64,000 bases of DNA from Rickettsiales bacterium (GCA_035765535.1 DASTXE010000003.1:62001-126000); one strand, 5' to 3'; positions 1-8,684 are shown, counted from the first letter of the stretch. Translations and numbers: made by a program. The notes: generated by a model not told the origin, from the letters alone.

Positions 1-123
1 TTCGATGAAGTCACGCCCGGATTTGGCAATCAGCGTGGGATTGGTGGTGACGCCGTCCAACAGGCCGGTATCGGCCAGTTCACGGATTTCTTTCACATCG
101 GCGGTATCGACAAAAAATTTCAT
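1..123 (-). CDS. Transaldolase / fructose-6-phosphate aldolase family, N-terminal part only
   Basis: Only the first 41 codons are in the window, read leftward from the ATG at 121-123. The start ([13 protein letters not shown], later [11 protein letters not shown]) is the N-terminus of the short TalC-like transaldolases, with the first-strand Asp6 and the TTNPTL loop. Such enzymes move dihydroxyacetone units between sugar phosphates in the non-oxidative pentose phosphate pathway. The catalytic Lys lies outside the window, so transaldolase and aldolase activity cannot be told apart. It is divergent from priA, with 38 bp between the two start codons. Confidence 0.88.
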   Translation of the reverse strand, partial: MKFFVDTADVKEIRELADTGLLDGVTTNPTLIAKSGRDFIE

Positions 124-161
124 AGTAACCCTCGTTTATATCCTTTATCTGTTTCTAACGT

Positions 162-2648
162 ATGAATCGCGAAAATGAAATAGAGATTATCGCTGCCGAA
201 AGCAAGGCCGGAGTCTTGCTGCCGCTGGTTTTTTCCACACCCTTCGACTACCGCGTGCCGGAAGGCGTTAGTGTGCAACCGGGCGATTATGTGCGCGTGC
301 CTTTCGGGAAAAAGTCCGTTTGGGGAGTGGTCTGGGGCAAGGCGGAAGGCGATGTAAGCGATGCCAAGGTCAAAACGATAGAGACGCTGGCCGCGCATAT
401 GCCGCCCATGAGCGAGGAAATGCGCAAGCTGGTAGACTGGGTGGCGTGGTACACGCTCGCGCCCAAAGGGCAAGTGCTGAAAATGGCGCTTTCCGTACCT
501 GAAGCGCTGGAAATGGCGCAGGAGCCGAAATGGCAGCTCTCTGAGATAGCAAAAGAAATAAAGCTGACTCCTGCGCGCCAGCGTATTCTGGCTTACCTTG
601 CGGATAATGTGGCCCGTACAGCAAAGGAAATCACATTGCATGCGAAAGTCTCGTCTGCTGTGCTTCGGGAATTTATAAAGTTAGGTGGATTAATTGAGGC
701 TTCCTCAGGCGGTGCGAGGGCACGCGGAGGAGCGCTTGCGACGACCCCGGCGTCAGCCGAGGGGGTAAGCGTAAGCGAAGGGGGAGTATCCCCCTTACAT
801 GATACCAATATTACACCTTCTACCTTATCTTCAGAACAATCCACCGCTGCCCTGAACTTACGGGAGAAACTCCTGAAGGGGTTTTCCGTGAGTCTCTTGG
901 ACGGGGTGACGGGTTCCGGCAAGACGGAAGTTTATTTCGATACGATCGCCGAAGTCATCCGGCAGGGAAAGCAGGCGCTTGTGCTCCTGCCGGAAATAGC
1001 GCTCTCTGTGCAGTGGCTTGCGCGGTTCGAGAAGCGTTTCGGCTTCGCGCCTGCCTTATGGCATTCAAGCGTCACCCCGGCGCAAAAGCGCAAAACCTGG
1101 CGTGGCATTGCGGAAGGCAGCGTGCCGGTGGTTGTGGGCGCCCGCTCGGCGCTGTTTCTGCCATTCCGGAACCTCGCGCTGATCGTGGCGGATGAAGAGC
1201 ATGACCCGTCATATAAGCAGGAGGAGGGCGTGATCTATCAGGCGCGCGATATGGCTGTGGTGCGTGCGCGGCTGGAGAAAGTGCCGCTGTTGCTTGTGTC
1301 GGCCACACCTTCGCTAGAGACGGAATTCAATCTGCGCCATAACCGCTATGAGCGCATCCATTTGCCTAACCGCCATAATCAGGCTTCCATGCCCGAGGTA
1401 CAACTGGTGGATATGCGCAGGGAATCGCTGCCGAAAGACCGCTGGATATCGGAACCTTTGAAACAGGCGCTGGTGGAAACGCTGGGGGATGGGCATCAGG
1501 CGCTTGTCTTCATGAACCGGCGCGGCTATGCGCCGCTCGTGCTGTGCCGCAGCTGCGGCCATCGCTTCCAGTGCCCGCACTGCACGGCGTGGCTCGTGCT
1601 GCACCGCTCGCGCGGAAAACTCATGTGCCACCATTGCGGCCATACATCACCCGTGCCGAAACTGTGCCCGGACTGCAAAGCCGAAAATAGCCTGCTGCCC
1701 TACGGGCCCGGCGTGGAACGCATTGCGGAGGAACTGCGCGACCTGTTCCCCAAAGCTAAGGTTGGTCTGATGACGAGTGATGGAGCAGCAATAAATAGCA
1801 AAGAGCAAGCGGCACAGTCAGTGGAAGGGAACGCGGAGGAGCCACAGGCGACGACCCCGCAAAGCGAGGGGGTAAGCGTAAGCGAAGGGGGCGATTTACG
1901 CTCGCCCCCTTCAGATGTTATTCATCAAATGATCAACCGCGAGATCGACATTCTCGTCGGCACGCAGATGCTGGCCAAAGGGCACCATTTCGCAGGGTTG
2001 GCGCTCGTGGGCGTGGTGGATGCGGATATGGGGCTGGCCGGAGGGGACTTGCGTGCAGGCGAGCGCACTTACCAGCTGCTGCATCAGCTTGCCGGGCGTG
2101 CGGGCCGCGAAAAAACCAGCGGCACGGTGATCCTGCAGACCTATATGCCGGAACATCCTGTCATGCAGGCGCTTGCAGCAGGCGAGCGCGATAATTTTAT
2201 GCTGCTGGAAGCACAGATGCGCGAAGATGCAGAAATGCCGCCTTATGGCAAACTCGCCGCGCTGATCGTGGAAGGGCCGCAGGAACAGGAAGTAGCGGGA
2301 TTTGCGCGTGAACTGGTAAAGGTCGCTTCTGGCTACAGCATGGCAGAAACAAGGAGTATCGAGGGTACGCGGAAGAGCGAAGCGATGACCTCGCAGGGGA
2401 GTCACGGCGGAGCCGGGACGGGGGCAGCGTGCCCCCCATATACAAGCGCCCCCTTACAACAACCTTTAATATTAGGCCCGGCTCCGGCTCCGCTTGCGCG
2501 CCTCAAAAACCGCTACCGTTATCGGATTCTTATTAAGGCGCAGAAAAACTTTCCAATGCAGCAATGGCTTAACGGGTGGCTGGCAACGCATAAAGTGCCT
2601 TCTTCACTGCGGCTGAAAGTGGATATTGAGCCCTATAGTTTTGTCTAA
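162..2648 (+). CDS. priA: Primosomal protein N' (replication restart helicase PriA) with three repeat-encoded insertions
   Basis: PriA recognises stalled forks, unwinds the lagging strand and loads the replicative helicase. Visible: N-terminal DNA-binding domain (from LPLVFSTPFDYRVPEG), Walker A GVTGSGKT with Lys254, DEEH box at 344-347, the Cys-rich zinc region at about 462-505 (CRSCGHRFQCPHC onward) and motif LVGTQMLAKGHHF near 600. At 828 aa it is about 95 residues longer than E. coli PriA (732). The excess matches three low-complexity inserts at about residues 184-212, 557-583 and 735-765, each a copy of a genomic palindromic repeat read in frame (ATTPASAEGVSVSEGG, ATTPQSEGVSVSEGG, GGAGTGAACPP). 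They fall between conserved blocks, so the protein is probably active; the second lies inside the C-terminal helicase lobe. No clear ribosome binding site precedes the ATG. Confidence 0.95.
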   Translation: MNRENEIEIIAAESKAGVLLPLVFSTPFDYRVPEGVSVQPGDYVRVPFGKKSVWGVVWGKAEGDVSDAKVKTIETLAAHMPPMSEEMRKLVDWVAWYTLAPKGQVLKMALSVPEALEMAQEPKWQLSEIAKEIKLTPARQRILAYLADNVARTAKEITLHAKVSSAVLREFIKLGGLIEASSGGARARGGALATTPASAEGVSVSEGGVSPLHDTNITPSTLSSEQSTAALNLREKLLKGFSVSLLDGVTGSGKTEVYFDTIAEVIRQGKQALVLLPEIALSVQWLARFEKRFGFAPALWHSSVTPAQKRKTWRGIAEGSVPVVVGARSALFLPFRNLALIVADEEHDPSYKQEEGVIYQARDMAVVRARLEKVPLLLVSATPSLETEFNLRHNRYERIHLPNRHNQASMPEVQLVDMRRESLPKDRWISEPLKQALVETLGDGHQALVFMNRRGYAPLVLCRSCGHRFQCPHCTAWLVLHRSRGKLMCHHCGHTSPVPKLCPDCKAENSLLPYGPGVERIAEELRDLFPKAKVGLMTSDGAAINSKEQAAQSVEGNAEEPQATTPQSEGVSVSEGGDLRSPPSDVIHQMINREIDILVGTQMLAKGHHFAGLALVGVVDADMGLAGGDLRAGERTYQLLHQLAGRAGREKTSGTVILQTYMPEHPVMQALAAGERDNFMLLEAQMREDAEMPPYGKLAALIVEGPQEQEVAGFARELVKVASGYSMAETRSIEGTRKSEAMTSQGSHGGAGTGAACPPYTSAPLQQPLILGPAPAPLARLKNRYRYRILIKAQKNFPMQQWLNGWLATHKVPSSLRLKVDIEPYSFV
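711..797 (+). repeat. Palindromic element A, copy 1 (in frame in priA)
   Basis: Left module resembles ACGCGGAGGAGNNC followed by CGACGACCCC. The right module has GAGGGGGTAAGCGTAAGCG, then a GGGGG...CCCCC hairpin ending in CTTA. It encodes an insert after residue ~183, in the linker before the helicase domain. Left and right modules recur at 1831, 13539 and 31818. Confidence 0.85.
1831..1911 (+). repeat. Palindromic element A, copy 2 (in frame in priA)
   Basis: Same left module (ACGCGGAGGAGCCACAGG then CGACGACCCCGC) and right module (GAGGGGGTAAGCGTAAGCG). The terminal hairpin is GAAGGGGGCGATTTACG paired with CTCGCCCCCTT. It is read in the same frame as copy 1, giving a similar peptide, and splits the C-terminal helicase lobe of PriA just before INREIDILVGTQ. 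Confidence 0.87.
2366..2457 (+). repeat. Palindromic element A, copy 3 (in frame in priA, variant right end)
   Basis: The left module (TACGCGGAAGAGCGAAGCG, then ATGACCTCG) matches the other copies. The right half is different: GGCGGAGCCGG, then the hairpin GGGGGCAGCGTGCCCCCC as in the copy at 14446, then AGCGCCCCCTTA. It is read in a different frame from copies 1 and 2 and inserts about 31 residues near PriA residue 735, before LILGPAPAPLARLKNRY. Confidence 0.82.
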
Positions 2649-2682
2649 CCTGATATCTTTCAATATACTTTCTGTTGATAAT

Positions 2683-2712
2683 CTGACTGGTGTCCTCTAG
2701 CATAGCTATAAT
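2683..2712 (+). promoter_or_regulatory. Likely sigma-70 promoter of the prepilin-like gene
   Basis: A perfect -10 hexamer TATAAT at 2707-2712 lies 18 bp after CTGACT (2683-2688, four of six to the -35 consensus). The predicted transcript start near 2719 is only ~17 nt before the ATG at 2736. Confidence 0.45.
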
Positions 2713-2735
2713 AGCCTGTTGCTGGATGACCCATA

Positions 2736-3599
2736 ATGAGAGTAAAAGCTCCTTATCAAGCGGGATTCACGTTGATTGAATTGAGCATTGTGCTCGTCAT
2801 CATCGGTCTTATTGTCGGCGGTATACTGACAGGCCGGGATCTTATTAAGGCAGCCGAAATTCGGGCTACACTCTCCCAGATTGAAAAATACAACACGGCA
2901 GCGCATACGTTCCAGAATAAATACGGCAATTTGCCGGGCGATCTCCTAAGCTCGCAAGCCTGCTCGTTCGGATTTTTTTGCGTCACAGGATCTTCGGCTA
3001 ATACCACAGGTTATGGAGACGGTAACGGTATTATCCAGGGATATAACGCAGCTCCCTGGCTGGATGGTGGTACCTATAAGGCAGAAATTGCAATGTTCTT
3101 TCTACAGCTTTCACAGGCGGCGCTGATAGATGGTATGTACGGCGTGGGGGCGGATGTGTCCGTGTCCGGTGCCACCGCTACAGGCGGATCGACCACTTCA
3201 ATGCCAAAACTTTCCACCACTGCGACAGGCTCCATGATTGGAGAGGTTCTTCCGCTGGCGAAGCTCGGCAATGGAAACTACATTACAATCGGCTCGATAA
3301 ACGGGTTCAACTACTATGTTATTTCAGGCATTAATTCTATCGATGCGACAGGCACGATCATTTCCACCAACAACCTGAGCCCACTGGAAGCCTTTGCCAT
3401 GGATAAGAAAGTGGATGACGGTTTGCCGGGAACGGGAACGGTCTTTGCGCTTGATACCGTTACTACCAGCATCAACCATTCCAGCGGCACGGGGTTAACT
3501 ACGCTTTCCGCCAATAACTGCCTTACCGGTTCGGCATATTACACCAGCGGTTCCTATGGCAACACGCCCAATTGCTCTTTGCGTATCAACCTCCAGTAA
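2736..3599 (+). CDS. Prepilin-like secreted/pseudopilin protein
   Basis: The N-terminus has a short basic leader and the type IV prepilin cleavage/methylation motif YQAG|FTLIELSIVLVIIGL, then the usual long hydrophobic helix and the residues GGILTGRDLI. It would be cleaved and methylated by a prepilin peptidase and assembled into, or exported by, a type IV/type II-like machine. The body shares blocks with the proteins at 56366 and 57226: KYGNLPGD, GDGNGIIQG (calcium-loop-like), LSQAALIDG, and MDKKVDDGLPGTGTV near the C-terminus. A Cys pair lies near the C-terminal end. No pilus assembly ATPase or peptidase is nearby. It is a single gene with its own likely promoter. The exact apparatus is unknown. 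Confidence 0.85.
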   Translation: MRVKAPYQAGFTLIELSIVLVIIGLIVGGILTGRDLIKAAEIRATLSQIEKYNTAAHTFQNKYGNLPGDLLSSQACSFGFFCVTGSSANTTGYGDGNGIIQGYNAAPWLDGGTYKAEIAMFFLQLSQAALIDGMYGVGADVSVSGATATGGSTTSMPKLSTTATGSMIGEVLPLAKLGNGNYITIGSINGFNYYVISGINSIDATGTIISTNNLSPLEAFAMDKKVDDGLPGTGTVFALDTVTTSINHSSGTGLTTLSANNCLTGSAYYTSGSYGNTPNCSLRINLQ

Positions 3600-3612
3600 T
3601 ATCGGATTCGGA

Positions 3613-4548
3613 TTATTGAAGCCGGTTGTGAGCCCTGAGTATAGCCGCTAATTCAGGGTGATTACTGATAGCCTGCGGGGCAGGGCAGCCGGAAGCGGAA
3701 CATTGCACGCCGAACGTATAACTGTAATCCATTGCGGGAGCGGGCACGGCTGATTGCCAGGCGATAAGCATGGCTTGTAGTTCTGCTGGTGCAGGCGTGC
3801 GGTAATAAGCCTTTTTTCCGTCCTTCCGCCCTTCCTGTCCGAATGCCTGGAATACAGGCACGATTGCCTCCTGTGGTATCCCGTTGGCGATAGCGCTTTG
3901 CACGCGCGCGGCAATACGCGAAGCATCGCAGGGGGCTGGCTTTCCGGATGCGTCGTAATGGCAGGGATAAGGATCGATGCCGATAAGATCCGCATGCGTC
4001 ACATTGGGCGCAAGCGCTCTATATTCACACCCCAAGGCATTGGGGCAGAGATTGTCGCCGTCCAGCACGACGATGAAAGCTTTCTGCGTAGTATGCGCGT
4101 GAATATAGTCAGCACGCTGTTTTATGTCTGTCGCCGCATGCGGGCAGACAGAAGGATGCGGCTCATCTGCAAGAAAATAGCCGTATACTTTGGGGTTACC
4201 AGCGAGCGCATCCACCTGTGCCTTAAACTGGGAAAAGGTGAATCCCGGCGACGGACAGGCAGATCCCTTGGGGGCATTATCCAGATTGCCGACCCAGACA
4301 AGCGCCAGCACGCCAGCCGGCAGCGCATTCACGAGGCTCGCAGTATGTGCAGGGGTGCCGGGGCTGCCGGTAACATCCATGACCGTGAATCCGTCTTCTA
4401 TGGCATGGCTGGTCCGACCACTTGTGTTGCTTGCATAATGCAAAGTAGTATGGTCTGCGCCATATCCGGAATCAGCCAGCAGGCAGGCTGCCAGAAGCAG
4501 GGCGGTAATACGCATCCCCCATAATGAAGCGATCCTATAGATAGCCAT
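3613..4548 (-). CDS. Secreted TIM-barrel glycoside-hydrolase-like protein
   Basis: The 311 aa protein begins with a signal peptide (hydrophobic MRITALLLAACLLA, then Ala-rich cleavage region). AAGGAAG ahead of the ATG at 4546-4548 supports the longer start. The body has features of a (beta/alpha)8 hydrolase: VYGYFLADEPH near residue 122, whose Asp/Glu sits where clan GH-A enzymes carry an acid/base, then DLIGIDPYPC, IVPVFQAFG and MDYSYTFG at strand ends. Several Cys residues suggest disulfides in the periplasm or outside the cell. I do not recognise a specific family or substrate; the enzyme assignment is inference. It is convergent with the prepilin-like gene, with a 13 bp gap, and divergent from glyA. 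Confidence 0.6.
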   Translation of the reverse strand: MAIYRIASLWGMRITALLLAACLLADSGYGADHTTLHYASNTSGRTSHAIEDGFTVMDVTGSPGTPAHTASLVNALPAGVLALVWVGNLDNAPKGSACPSPGFTFSQFKAQVDALAGNPKVYGYFLADEPHPSVCPHAATDIKQRADYIHAHTTQKAFIVVLDGDNLCPNALGCEYRALAPNVTHADLIGIDPYPCHYDASGKPAPCDASRIAARVQSAIANGIPQEAIVPVFQAFGQEGRKDGKKAYYRTPAPAELQAMLIAWQSAVPAPAMDYSYTFGVQCSASGCPAPQAISNHPELAAILRAHNRLQ

Positions 4549-4637
4549 AAGTTCTTCCTTTGCATCAACAATAGTTGATCAATAGAATATAGGGAAGTAT
4601 TTACAAGATGGATCGTAATATTTTTCTCTGTTTTTCA

Positions 4638-4665
4638 TTGTGTTAGATGAAAAAATCAGTATAAT
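4638..4665 (+). promoter_or_regulatory. Probable promoter of glyA
   Basis: TATAAT at 4660-4665 within a markedly AT-rich 180 bp spacer is the best -10. The -35 (TTGTGT, 16 bp upstream) is weak. A strong ribosome binding site AGAAGGA at 4716-4722 follows, 7 bp before the glyA ATG. I saw no glycine riboswitch fold. Confidence 0.35.
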
Positions 4666-4729
4666 GCCCCACATTCATTAATGCCGCTTAAGTGTAAAAA
4701 GTAAGTAACTTATTGAGAAGGAAACCAGA

Positions 4730-6088
4730 ATGTCTACCAGTGCCGCATCCAAAGTGGAACCCCTCGCCAAGATCACGACGCGCGAGCCAGGCTTTTTCAG
4801 CGATTCGCTTGCCGCAGGCGATAAGGAAGTGTTCGCGGCCCTCCAGAAGGAACTGAACCGCCAGCAGACGCAGATCGAATTGATCGCATCGGAAAATATC
4901 GTAAGCCGCGCCGTTACGGAAGCGCAAGGCTCGGTGCTCACGAACAAATACGCCGAAGGTTACCCCGGCAAGCGTTACTATGGCGGGTGCGAATTCGCGG
5001 ATATGGTGGAAACCCTTGCGATCGAACGCGCAAAAAAACTGTTTAACTGCACTTACGTAAACGTGCAGCCGAGCTCCGGCTCCCAGGCGAACCAGGGTGT
5101 GTTCAACGCGCTGCTGCAGCCGGGCGACGTGATCCTCGGCCAGTCGCTCGCAGCAGGTGGCCACCTGACGCACGGCGCAGCGCCGAACCAGTCCGGTAAA
5201 TGGTTCAAGGCTGTGCAGTATGGCGTGACCGCGGACACTCACCTGATTGATATGGACGAAGTCGAAAAGCTCGCCAAGGAACATAAGCCGAAACTGATCA
5301 TCGCAGGCTTCTCGGCCTACCCGCGCGTGGTGAACTGGGAACGTTTCCGTGCGATCGCGGACTCCGTAGGCGCTTATTTCATGGTGGATATGGCGCACGT
5401 AGCGGGCCTGATCGCTGCCGGAACCTATCCGTCACCGCTGCCTTACGCAGACGTAGTAACCACCACCACGCATAAAACCCTGCGCGGCCCGCGCGGCGGT
5501 ATGATCCTGTCCAACAACCCGGACCTCGTCGTGCGCAAGACGGCAGCCGGTGCGGACGTGACGCTCGCTACCGCCATTAATTCGGCAATCTTCCCCGGCA
5601 TCCAGGGCGGCCCGCTGATGCATGTCATCGCAGGCAAAGCCGTGGCATTCGCGGAAGCGCTGCAGCCTTCCTTCAAGGAATACGGCAAAGCGGTTATCGA
5701 CAACGCGCGCGCGCTGGCGGAAGTGCTGGTGAAGCGTGGTCTCGCCATCACCACTGGCGGTACGGACAATCACCTGATCGTGGTTGACCTGCGTCCGAAG
5801 AAGCTGACGGGTAAAGCGGCGGAAGAAAGCCTTGAGCGCGCTGGCCTCACCTGCAACAAGAACGCGATTCCGTTCGATCCGGAAAAACCCTTCATCACCT
5901 CGGGCATCCGCCTCGGTACTCCGGCGGGCACCACGCGCGGCTTCGGCGTGGAAGAGTTCCGCCAGATTGGTGAACTGATCGGTGACGTGCTGGACGGTCT
6001 GGTGGCCAACCCGGAAAACAACACCGCTACCGAGCAGAAAGTGCGTGAGAAAGCTAAAGCACTTTGTGAAAGGTTCCCGATTTACTAA
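4730..6088 (+). CDS. glyA: Serine hydroxymethyltransferase
   Basis: A cytosolic PLP enzyme that interconverts serine plus tetrahydrofolate with glycine plus methylene-tetrahydrofolate, the main source of one-carbon units. Seen: [11 protein letters not shown] and [15 protein letters not shown] at the substrate end, the PLP-lysine motif [14 protein letters not shown] with Lys249, and [10 protein letters not shown] near the C-terminus. At 452 aa it has about 25 extra N-terminal residues ([14 protein letters not shown]...) compared with most bacterial enzymes. AGAAGGA before the ATG supports this start. It begins the conserved glyA-nrdR-ribD run. Confidence 0.98.
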   Translation: MSTSAASKVEPLAKITTREPGFFSDSLAAGDKEVFAALQKELNRQQTQIELIASENIVSRAVTEAQGSVLTNKYAEGYPGKRYYGGCEFADMVETLAIERAKKLFNCTYVNVQPSSGSQANQGVFNALLQPGDVILGQSLAAGGHLTHGAAPNQSGKWFKAVQYGVTADTHLIDMDEVEKLAKEHKPKLIIAGFSAYPRVVNWERFRAIADSVGAYFMVDMAHVAGLIAAGTYPSPLPYADVVTTTTHKTLRGPRGGMILSNNPDLVVRKTAAGADVTLATAINSAIFPGIQGGPLMHVIAGKAVAFAEALQPSFKEYGKAVIDNARALAEVLVKRGLAITTGGTDNHLIVVDLRPKKLTGKAAEESLERAGLTCNKNAIPFDPEKPFITSGIRLGTPAGTTRGFGVEEFRQIGELIGDVLDGLVANPENNTATEQKVREKAKALCERFPIY

Positions 6089-6142
6089 GGCTTTGAAAGA
6101 ACCGGGGCGCTAAGGTGCTCCGGTTTAAGCCCAAGGAAACAT

Positions 6143-6589
6143 ATGAAATGCCCGTTCTGCAATAACCTGGACACCCAGGTAAAGGACTCAAGACCCAGCG
6201 AAGATGGCATGACCATCCGCCGTAGGCGTTTCTGCCCTTCCTGCAATTCCCGCTTTACGACCTTTGAGCGCGTGCAGCTGCGCGAGCTTTTCGTCATTAA
6301 GAAGAACGGCGAGAAACGCGCCTTCGACCGCGACAAGCTCACACGCGCCATCAACGTGGCCGTACGCAAGCGCCCTGTAAGCTATGAAGCAGTGGAAAGC
6401 CTCGTCAACTCCATCGTCCATAAGCTGGAAAGCACGGGCGAAAGCGAAGTCGCTTCATCGCATATTGGCGAAATGGTGATGGAAGGGCTTAAGGAACTGG
6501 ACGATGTAGCCTATATCCGCTTCGCGTCCGTTTACCGCAATTTCCGCGAAGCCAAGGATTTCGAGAAGTTCGTCGGCAATCTGGAGTAA
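6143..6589 (+). CDS. nrdR: Transcriptional repressor NrdR
   Basis: NrdR senses ATP/dATP and represses ribonucleotide reductase genes. The 148 aa protein has the full family layout: a zinc ribbon with Cys3, Cys6, Cys31 and Cys34 (CPFC...CPSC), followed by an ATP-cone domain ([20 protein letters not shown] onward). It lies 54 bp after glyA and before ribD, the common alphaproteobacterial order, so co-transcription is likely. AAGGA precedes the ATG. Nothing unusual is seen. Confidence 0.97.
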   Translation: MKCPFCNNLDTQVKDSRPSEDGMTIRRRRFCPSCNSRFTTFERVQLRELFVIKKNGEKRAFDRDKLTRAINVAVRKRPVSYEAVESLVNSIVHKLESTGESEVASSHIGEMVMEGLKELDDVAYIRFASVYRNFREAKDFEKFVGNLE

Positions 6590-6596
6590 TATAAAC

Positions 6597-6644
6597 ATGG
6601 GGGACACGCTGCTCCCATTCGGGGCCCGCCCGAATTCCTCCATT
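6597..6644 (-). repeat. Palindromic element A, partial copy between nrdR and ribD
   Basis: On the plus strand GGGGGACACGCTGCTCCC, then ATTCGGGG, then CCGAATTCCTCC match the reverse complement of the variant right end of the copy at 14446 (GGGGGCACGCTGCCCCC, ATTCCGGC, GAATTCCCC). Only the right part is present, in inverse orientation. It fills almost the whole nrdR-ribD spacer and may have replaced the native ribD ribosome binding site. Confidence 0.6.
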
Positions 6645-6649
6645 TATCA

Positions 6650-7753
6650 ATGCAACGGATTTACAATATGCAGCATGTAAATAACGAACAACTCCGCTAC
6701 ATGCGCCACGCTTTGGCTTTAGCCAAACGCGGGCTGGGCAACACATTTCCCAATCCTGCAGTCGGCGCGGTGATCGTAAAGGATGGCGCAATCGTCGGCA
6801 CGGGCTGGACTGCGCGGGGCGGCAGGCCGCATGCGGAAACGATAGCAATCGAACAGGCGGGTGCGCTGGCGAAAGGTGCGACCATATATGTCACGCTGGA
6901 ACCCTGCTCACATGAAGGCAGGACCCCTCCTTGCACCGGCGCGATTATCCGCGCCGGAATTAAGCATGTGGTGGCTGCCTGCACGGACCCTAACCCGAAA
7001 GTCTCCGGTCAGGGATTCGCACAGTTGCGTGCCGCTGGAATTGAAGTAACGGAAGGCGTGTGCGAGCAGGAGGCTCAAGCCGTCAATGAAGGGTTCTTTT
7101 CCGTCATCAAACGCGGCCGCCCGTTCGTCACGTTGAAACTGGCCACCTCGCTCGACGGTAAAATCGCGACTTCATCCGGCGAAAGCAAATGGATCACCTG
7201 TGAGGATTCCCGCCGCTATGTTCATCATTTGCGCAAAATAAACGATGCCGTGATGACCGGGATCGGCACCATCCGCGCGGATAACCCGGCTTTCACCTGT
7301 CGCCTGCAGGGCTGCTCGCAGGATTCACCCATCCGTGTTATTGCGGATACAAACCTGCATATCGCAGCGGACGCAGCTGCATTGCCCGCCTGGATCATGA
7401 CAGCGGAAGGCGGAAGCGGCAAGGCCGAAGCACTTACCCGCAACGGCGCGCGGATATTCACTGTGCCGCGCGCGCAGAACGGGTTATCGCTTCCGGCGAT
7501 ACTGGACCAGCTGGCAAAACAAGGGATCACGCGCCTGATGGTCGAATCCGGCAACAAGCTCGGCAGTGCTCTTCTCAACGAAGGGCTGGTGGATAGAATC
7601 TATTGGTTCCGCGCACCGCTGGTGATCGGCGATAAAGGCTTAAGTGCGCTTTCCGGCAAAGAAGGAGCCCTTGCGGCATTGACTCGTTATCGCTTGCAGG
7701 AGTCCCGGCCTATCGGCAGCGACGTGCTGGAGATTTACGAACTGTCTATCTAG
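6650..7753 (+). CDS. ribD: Bifunctional riboflavin biosynthesis deaminase/reductase RibD
   Basis: RibD deaminates the pyrimidine from GTP cyclohydrolase II and then reduces the ribosyl chain in riboflavin synthesis. The N-terminal deaminase domain shows the zinc motif HAE at 61-63 and PCSHEGRTPPC at 85-95. The C-terminal reductase domain starts at about residue 150 (RPFVTLKLATSLDGKIA). Length 367 aa is normal. Two in-frame starts are possible: 6650, with no visible ribosome binding site, and 6668 (MQHVNNEQL), preceded by CGGA at 8 bp; the second may be the real one. A partial palindromic repeat sits directly upstream. No other rib gene follows; the operon appears to end here. Confidence 0.95.
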   Translation: MQRIYNMQHVNNEQLRYMRHALALAKRGLGNTFPNPAVGAVIVKDGAIVGTGWTARGGRPHAETIAIEQAGALAKGATIYVTLEPCSHEGRTPPCTGAIIRAGIKHVVAACTDPNPKVSGQGFAQLRAAGIEVTEGVCEQEAQAVNEGFFSVIKRGRPFVTLKLATSLDGKIATSSGESKWITCEDSRRYVHHLRKINDAVMTGIGTIRADNPAFTCRLQGCSQDSPIRVIADTNLHIAADAAALPAWIMTAEGGSGKAEALTRNGARIFTVPRAQNGLSLPAILDQLAKQGITRLMVESGNKLGSALLNEGLVDRIYWFRAPLVIGDKGLSALSGKEGALAALTRYRLQESRPIGSDVLEIYELSI

Positions 7754-7756
7754 TTT

Positions 7757-7832
7757 GACGTCATACCGCGATTTAATCGCGGTATCTCTTGCCATTATTG
7801 GGAGATGCCGTGGTCAAGCCACGGCATGACGG
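7757..7832. repeat. Paired palindromes (dispersed REP-like element)
   Basis: Two hairpins in tandem: CGTCATACCGCGATTTAATCG and its arm at 7759-7788, and GAGATGCCGTGGTCAAGCC and its arm at 7802-7831. The outer ends are themselves inverted (CGTCAT...ATCTC against GAGAT...ATGACG), so the 75 bp is one nested palindromic unit. It lies between the convergent ribD and the hydrolase gene and may also stop transcription from both sides. Confidence 0.7.
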
Positions 7833-7835
7833 CAA

Positions 7836-8684
7836 TTATTTTAAAACATTATGCTGTGCCTGCAATTGAGCACCAACCAGATTATATTTCCGCGTGAAGC
7901 CATTCAGTGCATTCACGCGCGCGCCAATATCCATATTCGCATGATCCTTCCCCGGAAAATAAACCGCCTGCTTCGGCTCCTGCGCCCGGGCAAATAGCAT
8001 CTGCCCTTCCGTGACGGGGATAGTGTTATCCTGCGTACCATGCATCAGCAGCAGCGGCATATGGATACGATCGATCTTGGCAGTCGAGTCAAACTTATCT
8101 TCCAGCAGCAAATCCACCGGCAGCCAGGGGTAACGCATTTTACCGATATCGGCGATAGCGGCATAAGGCGCCTGCAGCACAAGCGCGCCAACATGGAACT
8201 CCGTAGCCATCTGCACGGCGACTCCGGTGCCCAGCGATTCGCCGTACAGGATGAGCTGGCTGGGCGGCACATGCAGTGTATCAGTGGCATAATGTAATGC
8301 TGTGCGGGCATCCGCGTAAAGCCCCGCTTCATCGGGTGCCCCTTGGCTCTTTCCGAAGCCGCGGTAATCAATGGCAAGCACACCAAACCCGGCTTTCGCC
8401 AGCGCGTCGAAATAGGCAGCATGGCTACCCATATTACCTGCATTCCCATGGTAAAAGATGATGGTAGGGAATCCGGCTGTTGCATCATGGTGCCACGCAT
8501 CGATCTGCGTGCCGTCCGGGGCGTGTAATGAAACATCGTCAAATCCGGCAAGCCTGTAATCCTGCAGCGTGTGGATATTCGTATTCGGATGATACATCAG
8601 GTGTCGCTGGTCCGCCCACATGAACAGGCACAACCCTGCATAGACCAGAACCGCCGTCTTCAGAAGAAACCAGAGCTTATGCAT
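7836..8684 (-). CDS. Membrane-anchored alpha/beta hydrolase (BEM46/abhydrolase type)
   Basis: The start was set at MHKLWFLLK (ATG at 8682-8684) because AAGGACGATT precedes it; an upstream in-frame extension lacks such a site. A single N-terminal hydrophobic segment (about residues 5-22) anchors the protein, followed by WADQRHLMYHP and a hydrolase fold: FYHGNAGNMGSH oxyanion loop, nucleophile motif YGESLGTGVA, and a C-terminal GKDHANMD supplying the His. Substrate unknown; these proteins act as esterases or thioesterases of unclear role. It is divergent from recA, with 117 bp between starts. Confidence 0.85.
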   Translation of the reverse strand: MHKLWFLLKTAVLVYAGLCLFMWADQRHLMYHPNTNIHTLQDYRLAGFDDVSLHAPDGTQIDAWHHDATAGFPTIIFYHGNAGNMGSHAAYFDALAKAGFGVLAIDYRGFGKSQGAPDEAGLYADARTALHYATDTLHVPPSQLILYGESLGTGVAVQMATEFHVGALVLQAPYAAIADIGKMRYPWLPVDLLLEDKFDSTAKIDRIHMPLLLMHGTQDNTIPVTEGQMLFARAQEPKQAVYFPGKDHANMDIGARVNALNGFTRKYNLVGAQLQAQHNVLK

